In this document: positions 30,653-39,278 of the stretch, piece after piece
Position numbering within the stretch: position 1 is the first letter of the stretch
Layout of the letters: each line of letters starts with the position of its first letter
NCBI GenBank assembly: GCA_002928735.1
Contig: PERL01000002.1
Location: 186,001-250,000, forward strand
Length of the DNA: 64,000 nt
Direction of reading: 5' to 3'
From: Hyphomicrobium sp.
Lineage (GTDB): Bacteria > Pseudomonadota > Alphaproteobacteria > Rhizobiales > Hyphomicrobiaceae
Position numbers and translations under genes: made by a program
Notes under the pieces: generated by a model
Seen by the model: only the letters and a program-made list of their open reading frames with translations
Told to the model about the DNA's origin: nothing
The model's database searches: none

Positions 30653-31231
30653 TTAGGCACGAGCGCGGCTGCTGGTGCCCAGACGGCTGAAAACGCTCGT
30701 GACGGGGCGCGTCAGCAGGCGGCGGCGGAGTTTGGCGATGCGGCGCTGGAGGTAGGGCGAAAAGTATCCCTGGTAGCGCTGCCAGAGTTCGGGACGTTTC
30801 CAATCGTCGCCCGAGACGCGGCCCCGGCACTCAGCCGCGCCGCAGCAGCAGTCGAATTCGTCGTAGGCGGAGCCGTCGCTCATCGCGTAATCGTAGGTGA
30901 CTTCTTCGCCGGAGCGGATGTCGCGCATGGCGACGAGGCCGATCTGGCCGGAGAGGCCGGCGTTGGGCGCGCAGGAGTGGTTGACGTAATCGGGCGGTTC
31001 ACAGTCGGTGAGAGACACCAGATAATGATCCTCCTCGACCTGGAGCGAGTGGCGCTTCACGGGCGGGGGGAGAGATGCCAGTTCGGCGCCGTCGACCAGA
31101 GTGCCGCTCCAGACAACGATCAGTTCACCTTTGGCGATGGGCTCCTTGGCGACGACGGTAAATCCGCCCCGGTCATCGGCGGCACGGACTTCACATTTCT
31201 GGGTGAGAAACGAATTCTGGCTGCCGTGCAT
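30653..31231 (-). CDS. SET-domain methyltransferase with post-SET zinc motif
   Basis: The 192-residue protein has a SET fold with NHSCAPN at 84-90 and EEVTYDY at 109-115. It has a real post-SET cysteine cluster, C-x-C-x4-C at 128-135, which with the SET cysteine can bind zinc and shape the lysine channel as in eukaryotic histone methyltransferases. A basic C-terminus follows (RRIAKLRRRLL), suited to nucleic acid or chromosome contact. It may methylate a bacterial protein; the target is unknown. Confidence 0.82.
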   Translation of the reverse strand: MHGSQNSFLTQKCEVRAADDRGGFTVVAKEPIAKGELIVVWSGTLVDGAELASLPPPVKRHSLQVEEDHYLVSLTDCEPPDYVNHSCAPNAGLSGQIGLVAMRDIRSGEEVTYDYAMSDGSAYDEFDCCCGAAECRGRVSGDDWKRPELWQRYQGYFSPYLQRRIAKLRRRLLTRPVTSVFSRLGTSSRARA

Positions 31232-31585
31232 TCAGGCCCTCGCCGAATATGTCGCGTGCGCCCGCTCAACGCCGCGCGGCGCGCAAAGTTCAGAAATTCG
31301 GATTTGAGTTTGAAAAAGCGGAGCGTTCGCTGATTGCGCAGCGATTGCGGGAACGCCAGGACACCGTGGCACAGCGGCCATGATCGACGATCGTCTCCCC
31401 CGGATCGTCCGAACGGCTTTCGCGGTGCGGAGCGACAGTAACGAAGCGTGACGGCACCCGCGATCACCCCTCGACAGGGCTCCCGACCGGCGGAGCGCAT
31501 GCATGCAGCAAGGCTCAGCTGCATTAGCTATCGCAGCATTGGGGCTTTGCAACATGGGGGCGCGAAAAAATCCGGTGAGAAGACG
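31232..31585. other. Intergenic region without a recognised gene
   Basis: This 354-base stretch separates the SET gene start from the rsmB stop. I find no protein with recognisable features on either strand, no tRNA and no convincing terminator. It probably holds the SET-gene promoter. Confidence 0.5.
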
Positions 31586-32881
31586 TCAGGCTTTGGCGCG
31601 GTCCATGATGGCGATGAAAAATCCATCGGTGCCGTGGGAGGCAGGGGTGAGTTGAAGTGTGTCGGTGCGGCCGTCGGCGGAGGCGGGCGGCTCCGTGCCG
31701 ATGCGCTCCTGCCAGACGGAGCCGTAGGGGACGACCGAAAACTCCGGGGCGGAGGCCAGGAAGTTTTCCAGGGTGCCGCGGTTTTCTTCGGGCAGCAGGG
31801 AGCAAGTGACGTAGACGAGGCGGCCGCCGGGCTTGGTGAGGTTGCGGGCGGTGGCGAGGATCGCTGCTTGCTCAGACTGGCGTTCTTCGATGTTGCGAGG
31901 TTTGAGCTTCCACTTGCTTTCCGGGCGGCGGCGCCAGACGCCGGTGCCGGTGCAGGGCGCATCAATCAGTACGAGATCGAACTTGGGGCCCAGCGCTTCG
32001 AGAGCTTTCTGATCGCCGCCTTTGAGGATCTGGACGTTGCGGACGCCGGCGCGTTTGACGCGTTCGAAGATGGGTTTGAGGCGGTTGCGGTCGTCGTCGT
32101 AGGCGAAGATCTGGCCGGTGTTCTGCATGCCGGCGGCCATCGCCAGCGTTTTGCCACCCGCACCTGCGCACAGATCGAGCACCTGCAAGCGGGGACCGGC
32201 GCCGGCAAGGAGAGCCGCCAGTTGCGAGCCTTCGTCTTGGATTTCGCACCAACCGGCCTGGAAGGCTGCCTCGGCCTCCAGGTTGGGCGTACGGCCGGTG
32301 CCAACGGGCGGGGGGACGCGGACGCCGACGGGCGAGTGGGCGCAGGCTTCGGCGCCGAACTCGGCCAGGGCCTTCAGCACTTTTTCCTGGGTGGCTTTCA
32401 ACGTGTTGACGCGCAAGTCGGCGGGGGCGCGTTCGGCGAGCTTGCGGCCTTGCTCGATGGCGGTGTCACCGAAGGCTGCGGTGAAGCTGGGCCAGAGCCA
32501 TTCCGGGATATCGGCTTGAATGTGGGGCGGGGCTTCATCGAGCGCGCGCGTCAGTCCGGCGCGTTCCATTTCAGATAGGGGCGCGGGGGCGTGGGTCTCA
32601 CCGTCACAGACGGCGGCGACGGCGTCGGGCTCCATGCGGAAGGCGGCGGGCGCGGCGCCGATGGCGAGTGCGCGCGGCGTATCGGACTGCATGGCCCAGG
32701 CGATCGAGCCGCGGCGGCGCAGGGCGTCATAGACGAGGCCGCCGATGGCGTTGCGGTCGCCGGAGCCGGCAAAGCGGTGCGCCTTGCCCCAGTCGGCGAG
32801 TGCGATGCCAACGGGCTGGTGACGGGTGATGATGGTATCGAGGACTTCGATGGCAGCCGCGATGCGCGCGCCGGGTTTCAT
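31586..32881 (-). CDS. rsmB: 16S rRNA cytosine-5 methyltransferase, RsmB/NOL1/NOP2 family
   Basis: The 431-residue protein has an N-terminal NusB-like helical region and a C-terminal Rossmann methyltransferase. The SAM site is LDLCAGAGGKTLAM, and the paired catalytic cysteines are in DAPCTGTGVWRRRPE and VTCSLLPEEN. It should form m5C in 16S rRNA (position 967 for RsmB). Assignment as RsmB over another family member is moderate. It is 4 bases downstream of a MAPEG gene and near guaB, a common arrangement in Hyphomicrobiales. Confidence 0.88.
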   Translation of the reverse strand: MKPGARIAAAIEVLDTIITRHQPVGIALADWGKAHRFAGSGDRNAIGGLVYDALRRRGSIAWAMQSDTPRALAIGAAPAAFRMEPDAVAAVCDGETHAPAPLSEMERAGLTRALDEAPPHIQADIPEWLWPSFTAAFGDTAIEQGRKLAERAPADLRVNTLKATQEKVLKALAEFGAEACAHSPVGVRVPPPVGTGRTPNLEAEAAFQAGWCEIQDEGSQLAALLAGAGPRLQVLDLCAGAGGKTLAMAAGMQNTGQIFAYDDDRNRLKPIFERVKRAGVRNVQILKGGDQKALEALGPKFDLVLIDAPCTGTGVWRRRPESKWKLKPRNIEERQSEQAAILATARNLTKPGGRLVYVTCSLLPEENRGTLENFLASAPEFSVVPYGSVWQERIGTEPPASADGRTDTLQLTPASHGTDGFFIAIMDRAKA

Positions 32882-32885
32882 GAGA

Positions 32886-33308
32886 TTAGCCTGCGGTGAA
32901 TACGTGCATGGCGAGCTTCACCCACATGGCGAGCAGCACGAGGTTACTGAGAAGGTAGGCGACGAAGCGGTGCGGGATCTTGTTGTAGGTCGTGTGGATC
33001 GCGGCATGGACGATGCGCAGGATGACGTACACCCAGGCGAGCGCGGTCATGAGATAGTCGGCCGAGCCAGTCAGGATTGCGAGGATCGTGACCACGAAAA
33101 ACAGCATCGGCATTTCGAGCTGATTATGGAACGCGTTCGAGACTGTGCCGGCACGGCCCACCCATGTCGGACGCACACCGGTTTCGTTGCGGATGACAGT
33201 GCCGCCGCGGATCGCGCCGACGCGTTCCTTGGCCATCCAGAAGAGCAGGATGAATGTCAGCCCGGCCTGCACGAGCAGGGGCTGGACGATCGAAAGATTG
33301 GGGTTCAT
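32886..33308 (-). CDS. MAPEG family membrane protein
   Basis: The 140-residue integral membrane protein has four hydrophobic segments and the family markers AKERVGAIR, TWVGRAGTVSNAFHNQLEMPMLFF and a YVILRIVHAAIHTTYN end block. The MAPEG family covers glutathione-dependent eicosanoid and detoxification enzymes, and bacterial members are mostly uncharacterised. It sits between guaB and rsmB, with 11 bases from the guaB stop to its start. Confidence 0.88.
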   Translation of the reverse strand: MNPNLSIVQPLLVQAGLTFILLFWMAKERVGAIRGGTVIRNETGVRPTWVGRAGTVSNAFHNQLEMPMLFFVVTILAILTGSADYLMTALAWVYVILRIVHAAIHTTYNKIPHRFVAYLLSNLVLLAMWVKLAMHVFTAG

Positions 33309-33319
33309 CGCTGCTTTCC

Positions 33320-34810
33320 TTACAGTCCGCCGGGATAGTTCGGGCTTTCGCGGGTGATGGCAACACCGTGTGCGTGGCTTTCGCGCATCGACGCTGGCGA
33401 GATGCGCACGAACTCGGCGTTGGTGCGCAGGTCTTCCAGAGTGGCCGATCCTGTGTAGCCCATGCCGGCACGCAGGCCGCCGACGAGTTGGTGAAGGACG
33501 CCTTCGGCTGGGCCCTTATAGGGGACTTGGCCTTCGATGCCTTCGGGCACGAGTTTGAGCGTGTCTTTGACTTCCTGCTGGAAGTAGCGGTCGGCCGAGC
33601 CGCGCGCCATGGCGCCAACGGAACCCATGCCGCGATAGGCCTTATAGGTTCGGCCCTGGTAGAGATACGTGTCGCCGGGGGCTTCGTCTGTGCCGGCCAG
33701 CAACGAGCCGATCATGACGCAATCGGCGCCGGCGGCGAGCGCCTTGACGATGTCGCCGGAGAAGCGGATGCCGCCGTCGGCGATGATCGGGATGCCGTGC
33801 TTCTTGGCTTCGGCCGAGCAATTCATGATGGCGGTGAGCTGGGGCACGCCGACGCCGGCCACGATGCGCGTGGTGCAGATGGAGCCCGGGCCGATGCCGA
33901 CTTTGACCGCATCGGCTCCCGCGTCGATGAGGGCACGGGTGGCGGCCGCGGTCGCGACGTTGCCGGCGGCGACTTGCACCGCATTCGACATCTTCTTGAT
34001 GCGCGTCACCATCTCAAGAACGCGGATGGAATGACCGTGCGCGGTATCGACGACGATGAGATCGCAGCCGGCGGCGATGAGCGCTTCCGCGCGGGCGAAG
34101 CCGTCGTCGCCAACTGTGGTGGCGGCGGCGACGCGGAGGCGGCCGGCTTCATCCTTGCAGGCGTTGGGATGCTTCTGGGCTTTCTCGATGTCTTTGACCG
34201 TGATGAGGCCGACGCACTGGTAATCATCATCGACCACCACGAGCTTTTCGATGCGGTGCTGATGGAGAAGGCGGCGCGCGTCGGCTTGACTGACCGAACG
34301 TGGCACGGTGATGAGCCTGTCCTTCGTCATCAGTTCGGAGACGGGGGTCTCCATGTTGGTGGCGAAGCGGACGTCGCGGTTGGTGAGGATTCCGACGAGC
34401 TTGCCTTTGCCTTCCGGCTTCTCGACCACGGGGATGCCGGAGATCGAATTGTCGGCCATGAGCTTCAGGGCTTCGGCCAGTTTGGCATCCGGCGTGATGG
34501 TCACCGGGTTGAGGACGATGCCGCTTTCATATTTTTTGACCTGGGTTGCATGCGTCGCCTGATCCTTCGGTTCGAGGTTGCGATGCAGCACACCGATGCC
34601 GCCTTCCTGGGCCATGGCAATGGCGAGGCGGCCCTCGGTAACCGTATCCATGGCGGCGGAGATAATGGGGATATTGACCTTAATCGACTTGGTGACGCGC
34701 GAGGCCACGTTGACCTGTCCCGGCATGACTTCGGAGGCCGCCGGAACGAGCAGCACGTCGTCAAACGTCAGCGCCAACGCCAAATCGTTGACGATCGGGC
34801 TTTTCGCCAT
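33320..34810 (-). CDS. guaB: Inosine-5'-monophosphate dehydrogenase
   Basis: The 496-residue enzyme oxidises IMP to XMP with NAD. It has the N-terminal [11 protein letters not shown], two CBS domains (about 100-220) and the active-site loop [11 protein letters not shown] with the catalytic Cys. Also present are the phosphate site GGIRFSGD and the mobile flap [10 protein letters not shown]. The start at 34810 has a GGAG ribosome site; the open frame continues to 34867. It is the committed step to guanine nucleotides and heads the guaB - MAPEG - rsmB run. Confidence 0.97.
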   Translation of the reverse strand: MAKSPIVNDLALALTFDDVLLVPAASEVMPGQVNVASRVTKSIKVNIPIISAAMDTVTEGRLAIAMAQEGGIGVLHRNLEPKDQATHATQVKKYESGIVLNPVTITPDAKLAEALKLMADNSISGIPVVEKPEGKGKLVGILTNRDVRFATNMETPVSELMTKDRLITVPRSVSQADARRLLHQHRIEKLVVVDDDYQCVGLITVKDIEKAQKHPNACKDEAGRLRVAAATTVGDDGFARAEALIAAGCDLIVVDTAHGHSIRVLEMVTRIKKMSNAVQVAAGNVATAAATRALIDAGADAVKVGIGPGSICTTRIVAGVGVPQLTAIMNCSAEAKKHGIPIIADGGIRFSGDIVKALAAGADCVMIGSLLAGTDEAPGDTYLYQGRTYKAYRGMGSVGAMARGSADRYFQQEVKDTLKLVPEGIEGQVPYKGPAEGVLHQLVGGLRAGMGYTGSATLEDLRTNAEFVRISPASMRESHAHGVAITRESPNYPGGL

Positions 34811-35135
34811 GTCTATCTCCTTGTCGGATAAGTGACAGAGCGGGCGCAGAACCGGCCCGCAAATCATGTCGGCAGCGCTATATCACCGGCGCTATGGCAG
34901 GGGAAGTGCGGCCCACCGCGCGTGGCCTGCGCCAGAGGGAGCCGCCGGCCCAAAAAGTCTTCCGGCGCTCGTGTTGCAGTGCGATCCGGCGCGGACCAAC
35001 TGTAACGAAATACTGTTACATATCAGTCGGTCTGATCCCCGGGACAGGAAAATTCGATTGGACCTGGCGTGGGTTCTTGGGTATCCAACCCCCGCTAGAC
35101 ACGTGCTTAGCAAAAATGAAACTGGAGGAAACACC
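34811..35135. promoter_or_regulatory. Divergent guaB/pqqA intergenic region
   Basis: A 325-base spacer lies between the guaB start and the pqqA start and should contain both promoters. I found no operator repeat or RNA structure I could name in it. The last part holds a GGAGG at 35124-35128 in front of pqqA. Confidence 0.4.
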
Positions 35136-35225
35136 ATGAAGACCTGGACCAAGCCCGCCGTTCGCGAGCAGGAAGTCGGCCTCGAAGTGACGTCTTACCT
35201 GCCGGCCGAGATCGACGTCATCTAA
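35136..35225 (+). CDS. pqqA: PqqA, ribosomally made precursor peptide of pyrroloquinoline quinone
   Basis: The 29-residue peptide has the PqqA pattern MKTWTKPAV at the start and the conserved Glu17-x3-Tyr21 (EVTSY), the two residues that are cross-linked by PqqE and become the PQQ skeleton. The length is typical of the family (22-29). A strong GGAGG lies 7 bases before the ATG and a strong terminator follows at 35271, so it forms its own short, probably abundant transcript. No pqqBCDE lies within reach in this window, so it is an isolated copy. Confidence 0.9.
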   Translation: MKTWTKPAVREQEVGLEVTSYLPAEIDVI

Positions 35226-35270
35226 ATTTGACGTGCGATCGGCTCGCCTTAAACAGCGAGTGGTCAATCG

Positions 35271-35305
35271 AACGGCGATCGCCTCCGCGGTCGCCGTTTT
35301 TATTT
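35271..35305 (+). terminator. Rho-independent terminator of pqqA
   Basis: An 8-bp stem AACGGCGA (35271-35278) with TCGCCGTT (35291-35298), a 12-base loop and a following TTTATTTT run. It lies 45 bases after the pqqA stop and ends over the stop of the opposing rlmE gene. Confidence 0.8.
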
Positions 35306-36034
35306 TGTCTGATCGCTAAGTTTGCCGCGAAAGCCGGTGGCCACGACATATAGTTCGGCGGAATCGCTGCGGCTGGCCGGCGGTTTGACATGGCGGACGA
35401 CACCGAACGATTTTTTCAAGAGTTCGAGAAGTTCTTTTTCGGTGCCGCCCTGGAAGACCTTGCAGACGAATGCGCCGCCGGGCGAGAGCACGTCGCAGGC
35501 GAAGTAGGCGGCGGACTCGGCGAGCCCCATGATGCGCAAGTGATCGGTCTTGGTGTGGCCGACGGTGGGGGCAGCCATGTCGGAGAGCACCACATCGGCG
35601 CCGCCGTCGCGCAGCAGCGCTTTCAATTTCGGTTCGGCGGTATCGTCGGTGAAATCGAGTTCGACGATTTCGACGCCGGGAATGGGTTCGACGCCGAGGT
35701 AGTCGATAGCGATGACCTGACCGCGCCCTTCAAGGGATTTTACACGATCGGCGGCGACCTGGGACCAGCCTCCGGGTGCAGCACCCAGATCGACGACGCG
35801 CTGGCCGGGTTTCAGAAACCGGTATTTGTCGTCGAGTTCGGTCAGCTTGTAGGCGGCGCGCGAGCGGAAGCCCTCGCGTTTGGCTGCGACGACATAGGGG
35901 TCGTTCAACTGCCGCTCGAGCCAGCGCGCCGACGAGGTGGTCCGCTTGGCGGCCGTTTTCACGCGCACACGCAGCATGCGCTGTCCTCCGCCCGGGCCCT
36001 TGGGCGGAGATTTACCTTTGCTTTTATTTGCCAT
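35300..36034 (-). CDS. rlmE: 23S rRNA 2'-O-methyltransferase (RlmE/RrmJ/FtsJ)
   Basis: The 244-residue methyltransferase has a basic N-terminal extension (Gly/Lys rich, residues 1-35). It keeps the FtsJ landmarks [14 protein letters not shown], the SAM loop [26 protein letters not shown] and [11 protein letters not shown]. The K-D-K-E catalytic set is consistent with these. It should methylate U2552 of 23S rRNA and aid 50S assembly. Its start overlaps the end of the upstream ppx/gppA gene by 11 bases, so they are co-expressed. It converges on pqqA. Confidence 0.93.
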   Translation of the reverse strand: MANKSKGKSPPKGPGGGQRMLRVRVKTAAKRTTSSARWLERQLNDPYVVAAKREGFRSRAAYKLTELDDKYRFLKPGQRVVDLGAAPGGWSQVAADRVKSLEGRGQVIAIDYLGVEPIPGVEIVELDFTDDTAEPKLKALLRDGGADVVLSDMAAPTVGHTKTDHLRIMGLAESAAYFACDVLSPGGAFVCKVFQGGTEKELLELLKKSFGVVRHVKPPASRSDSAELYVVATGFRGKLSDQTK

Positions 36035-37172
36035 CTGTCCAATCGCCTCTGCGGCGGCGGCGGCCGCTGCGAAATGTATTATCTTCCATCATGAGCGAGG
36101 ACAGGATGCCTTCGCGCAACCCCCGATCGGCCACGCGCAAACGTTCGCAGGGCCAGGCGCGGATGACGGCTTCCAAAATCGCGCAGCCGGCGAGGACCAG
36201 ATCGGCGCGGTCGTGACCGATGCAGGGTTCGGCGACGCGCTGCTGATAGGTGCGGCCCAAGAGATCGTAGGTGACGCGGTTCACATCGGCGACGCGCATC
36301 CAGCAGCCGTCGACCTTGCTGCGATCGTAGCGCGGCAATCCCAGTTGGATGCCGGCGACGGTGGTGACGGTGCCGGAGGTGCCGAGGAAGTGGACGGCGC
36401 TGCCCTCAATGCGGCGGCGGAAATTGTGGCGCTGTTCAAAGGGCGCGATCAGTCCAGAGACGTAGGTGACCATCGCTTCGAAAATGTCGGACGTGACTTC
36501 GCAGCCGCCGAAGCGCTCGGCCAGCGTGACGACGCCGACGGGGAGCGAGGTCCACACGGATTGGCCATTGCCGCGGCGGACGCTGTCGATGATGCGTGAG
36601 GCGGCGTGGGGGCCGGAGCCAGAGATGCGGCGCAGGTCGATCCAGATGAGTTCGGACGAGCCGCCGCCGATGTCAAAGACGAGTGCATAGTCGACGCTGG
36701 TGTCGATCAAGGTGGCGCAACCGGCGACGGCGAGAATGGCTTCTTCTTCGGGGTCTAGGACTTCGATGTCGAGGCCGACTTCGCTTTTCACGCGGGAGAG
36801 GAAATCGTTGGAGTTGGCGGCGGAGCGGCAGGCTTCCGTGGCGACGAGACGGGCGCGGTGCGTGCCGGCACGATCGAGTTTCTGGGCACAGACGCGGAGC
36901 GCATCGATGGTGCGCGACATGGCGGCCTCTGACAGGCGGCCCGATTGGGAGACGCCCTCGCCAAGGCGGATAATGCGCGAAAAGGCGTCGACGACGCGAA
37001 AACCGCGGCGGGAGGGTCGCGCGAGAAGGAGGCGGCAATTGTTGGTGCCCAGGTCCAGGGCGCCATAGACGGGTGGGGGGCGGTCGAACGCCCCGTGTTC
37101 GCTCCCCGCACTGGGGCTCGGCGCTTTGGGCGGATTTTCAGCCTTTTCCGGCTCGTCGGCGTAACCGCTCAC
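36024..37172 (-). CDS. Ppx/GppA family phosphatase
   Basis: The 382-residue ASKHA-fold protein has the first phosphate loop [15 protein letters not shown] (about 37-51), the second [12 protein letters not shown] and the [13 protein letters not shown] segment. Members hydrolyse polyphosphate (Ppx) or pppGpp (GppA). The short form, lacking the C-terminal HD-like domain, does not decide which. An N-terminal disordered region of about 35 residues is rich in Pro, Ser and Glu. It overlaps rlmE by 11 bases, a pairing common in Alphaproteobacteria. Confidence 0.9.
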   Translation of the reverse strand: MSGYADEPEKAENPPKAPSPSAGSEHGAFDRPPPVYGALDLGTNNCRLLLARPSRRGFRVVDAFSRIIRLGEGVSQSGRLSEAAMSRTIDALRVCAQKLDRAGTHRARLVATEACRSAANSNDFLSRVKSEVGLDIEVLDPEEEAILAVAGCATLIDTSVDYALVFDIGGGSSELIWIDLRRISGSGPHAASRIIDSVRRGNGQSVWTSLPVGVVTLAERFGGCEVTSDIFEAMVTYVSGLIAPFEQRHNFRRRIEGSAVHFLGTSGTVTTVAGIQLGLPRYDRSKVDGCWMRVADVNRVTYDLLGRTYQQRVAEPCIGHDRADLVLAGCAILEAVIRAWPCERLRVADRGLREGILSSLMMEDNTFRSGRRRRRGDWTDGK

Positions 37173-37319
37173 GGTGTTGATCCCCAGAACCTGGTCCAGA
37201 CCGCGGACTGCCGGGACCGGCGCGCGGACTTCTCATCAGGCTTCGACTGGCTGCTGCTTGACCACACTGTAGCAGGTGTTCTTTTCGGGTAAAGGGAAAG
37301 GGGGCCGCTCATTTTCAAG

Positions 37320-38120
37320 ATGGGAAACAAGCGTTTGCGCTATTTTATCAATGGCATGGCCACGCTTGTGGCATGGGCCGGCTTAGGCGGCGGGGCGGTG
37401 CTGGCCAATGAAATGACGCCGGACGAGGCGGGGCGGCGGCTGAAAGCGGCCTATCCGGATCATATTGCAACGGTGGAGGGCGGGGCGATCGTGTGGCGCG
37501 ACGGGACCCGCCTGCCGATTGACGACGGCCGCGGCGTGAAGCCGTTTGACGACTTGGTGCGCGCGCCAGACCTGCAGGATATTTTTGCGATCCCTTACTC
37601 GACGGGACCACTTGGGCCGCCGTCAGTGGATGCCGATCCGGGGCGGGCGCGGCCCGAGGCGTTCTTCGACCGGATGTATGGCAACTGCCGCGCGGGTGAG
37701 GTTCAGCGCAATCTTGTCGAGATCGCTTGGATGCCGTCGCGGGGGCGGACGACGCTCAAGGTGACGCGGGTCAATGGCGTGGCGGAGAAGCTGAAGGCGG
37801 TTTCGGATGAATTGGAGGCTTTACCTCGCACATTCGACCGCTACCTTATTCCGGTGGCGGGCACATACGCGTGCCGGGTGATTGCGGGGACGGAGCGGCT
37901 GTCAACGCACGGGCATGGCATCGCGATCGATCTGGCGTTGAAGCACGCGCACTACTGGCGGTGGTCGAAGCCGGACGCGGATGGGCACTATGCGTGGCAG
38001 AATACCATCCCGGAAGAGATCGTGCGGATCTTCGAAAAGTACGGGTTCATCTGGGGTGGGCGCTGGTATCACTACGACACCATGCATTTCGAATACCGGC
38101 CGGAATTGCTGGTGAAATGA
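37320..38120 (+). CDS. M15-family (VanY/D-Ala-D-Ala carboxypeptidase-like) exported peptidase
   Basis: The 266-residue protein has an N-terminal signal (hydrophobic residues about 12-28, LAN-EM) and an M15-type zinc site. STHGHGIAIDLAL supplies the first His and Asp, and GRWYHYDTMHFEYRPE supplies the later His and the catalytic Glu. It may trim peptidoglycan stem peptides in the periplasm. A preceding MYGNCRAGEVQRNL region is not shared with all members. It is divergent from the ppx/gppA gene. Confidence 0.82.
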   Translation: MGNKRLRYFINGMATLVAWAGLGGGAVLANEMTPDEAGRRLKAAYPDHIATVEGGAIVWRDGTRLPIDDGRGVKPFDDLVRAPDLQDIFAIPYSTGPLGPPSVDADPGRARPEAFFDRMYGNCRAGEVQRNLVEIAWMPSRGRTTLKVTRVNGVAEKLKAVSDELEALPRTFDRYLIPVAGTYACRVIAGTERLSTHGHGIAIDLALKHAHYWRWSKPDADGHYAWQNTIPEEIVRIFEKYGFIWGGRWYHYDTMHFEYRPELLVK

Positions 38121-38152
38121 CAAAGGGCGCCGCAGATGCGCGACGCCCTTTG
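38121..38152. terminator. Hairpin between the convergent M15 and folE genes
   Basis: A 9-bp stem CAAAGGGCG with CGCCCTTTG (38121-38129 and 38144-38152), whose loop contains a further small stem. It starts directly after the M15 stop and lies 22 bases beyond the folE stop. No clear T tract follows on either side, so termination is probable but not certain. Confidence 0.45.
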
Positions 38153-38174
38153 CGACTGGATGATTGCGCCGTAA

Positions 38175-38786
38175 TTAGTCGACCATCGACAAGAATTCCT
38201 GACGCGTGATCGCATTGTCGCGGAAGATGCCGAGCATGCGGCTGGTGACGAGATCGGTGCCGGGCTTCATGACGCCGCGGGCGGTCATGCACTGATGCTC
38301 GGCCTTGATGACGACCGCGACGCCCTGCGGCTTCAATACAGAGTCGATCGCGTTGGCGATTTGTGCCGTCATCTTCTCCTGGATCTGGAGTCGCTTGGCG
38401 TAGGCTTCGACGACCCGAGCGAGCTTCGAGATGCCGACAACGCGGCCCTGCGGAATATAGCCAACCCAGGCGCGGCCGATGATCGGGGCCATGTGATGCT
38501 CGCAATGGCTTTCGAAGCGGATGGAGCGGAGCACGATCATCTCGTCGTAGCCTTCGATCTCCTCGAAGGTTTTGTTGAGAATGTCTTCCGGATCCTGGTT
38601 GTAGCCGCGGAAATATTCTTCGTACGCGCGCACAACGCGAGACGGCGTTTCGTGCAGGCCGTCGCGGGTGACGTCGTCGCCGGCCCAGGAAATGAGCGTG
38701 CGCACGGCGGCTTCGGCCTCGGCGCGAGAGGGGCGGGCAACGAGGGGGGGCTTGGCCGTCATGAGCTTGGTCGTTTTACTGGACAT
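38175..38786 (-). CDS. folE: GTP cyclohydrolase I
   Basis: The 203-residue enzyme opens GTP to dihydroneopterin triphosphate, the start of folate synthesis. The zinc ligands are Cys95 and His98 (SHCEHH) and Cys166 (HQCM). The family blocks [15 protein letters not shown] and [17 protein letters not shown] are present. The start at 38786 gives the normal length; the open frame upstream to 38978 is low quality. It faces the tRNA-Thr gene across a 220-base spacer. Confidence 0.95.
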   Translation of the reverse strand: MSSKTTKLMTAKPPLVARPSRAEAEAAVRTLISWAGDDVTRDGLHETPSRVVRAYEEYFRGYNQDPEDILNKTFEEIEGYDEMIVLRSIRFESHCEHHMAPIIGRAWVGYIPQGRVVGISKLARVVEAYAKRLQIQEKMTAQIANAIDSVLKPQGVAVVIKAEHQCMTARGVMKPGTDLVTSRMLGIFRDNAITRQEFLSMVD

Positions 38787-39006
38787 GGATGGGATGGGTC
38801 CGGGATCAGGGGCGCTAGGAGTTGCGCGATGGGATTGTGCGAAGGATACGTAATCATTGCGAGGCCGGATTGCATCCGGCGATCGGCGCTCCGCCGGTCC
38901 GGCGCGCGGTCCATACCACATGGATCTAGCATGCCCTTTTTGGCGTGCCGAGACAGGAAGGGCCAATGTGGCTCGCACGGCATTATCGATTTTGAGATGC
39001 AGTAAA

Positions 39007-39081
<75 letters not shown>

Positions 39082-39278
39082 TAACACCATGAAAAGGTTC
39101 CGCTCAATTTGAGCGGGGGCCTTCGGAGAGGCGGTTCGCGCCTCAATCCGCCGGAGCATAATGTCCGGTGGTTAGGAAAGCGAGAAGGCCCGACTTCGCG
39201 GGCACCGTTTAGCCCAGGCGGCGGGGGGCCGCAACCGTCAATCTGGTCCGGCGACGGGGCCAATGCGGACAGATGGCC

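Noticed and set aside
31448-32578. 376-codon frame antisense to rsmB
   Set aside because: Composition is Gly/Ala/Phe biased with no motif, and rsmB is intact on the other strand.
33254-34831. 525-codon frame antisense to guaB
   Set aside because: It has no recognised domain and an unusual composition rich in Asp, Gly and Ala. It is a typical shadow frame in high-GC DNA, and guaB on the other strand is certain.
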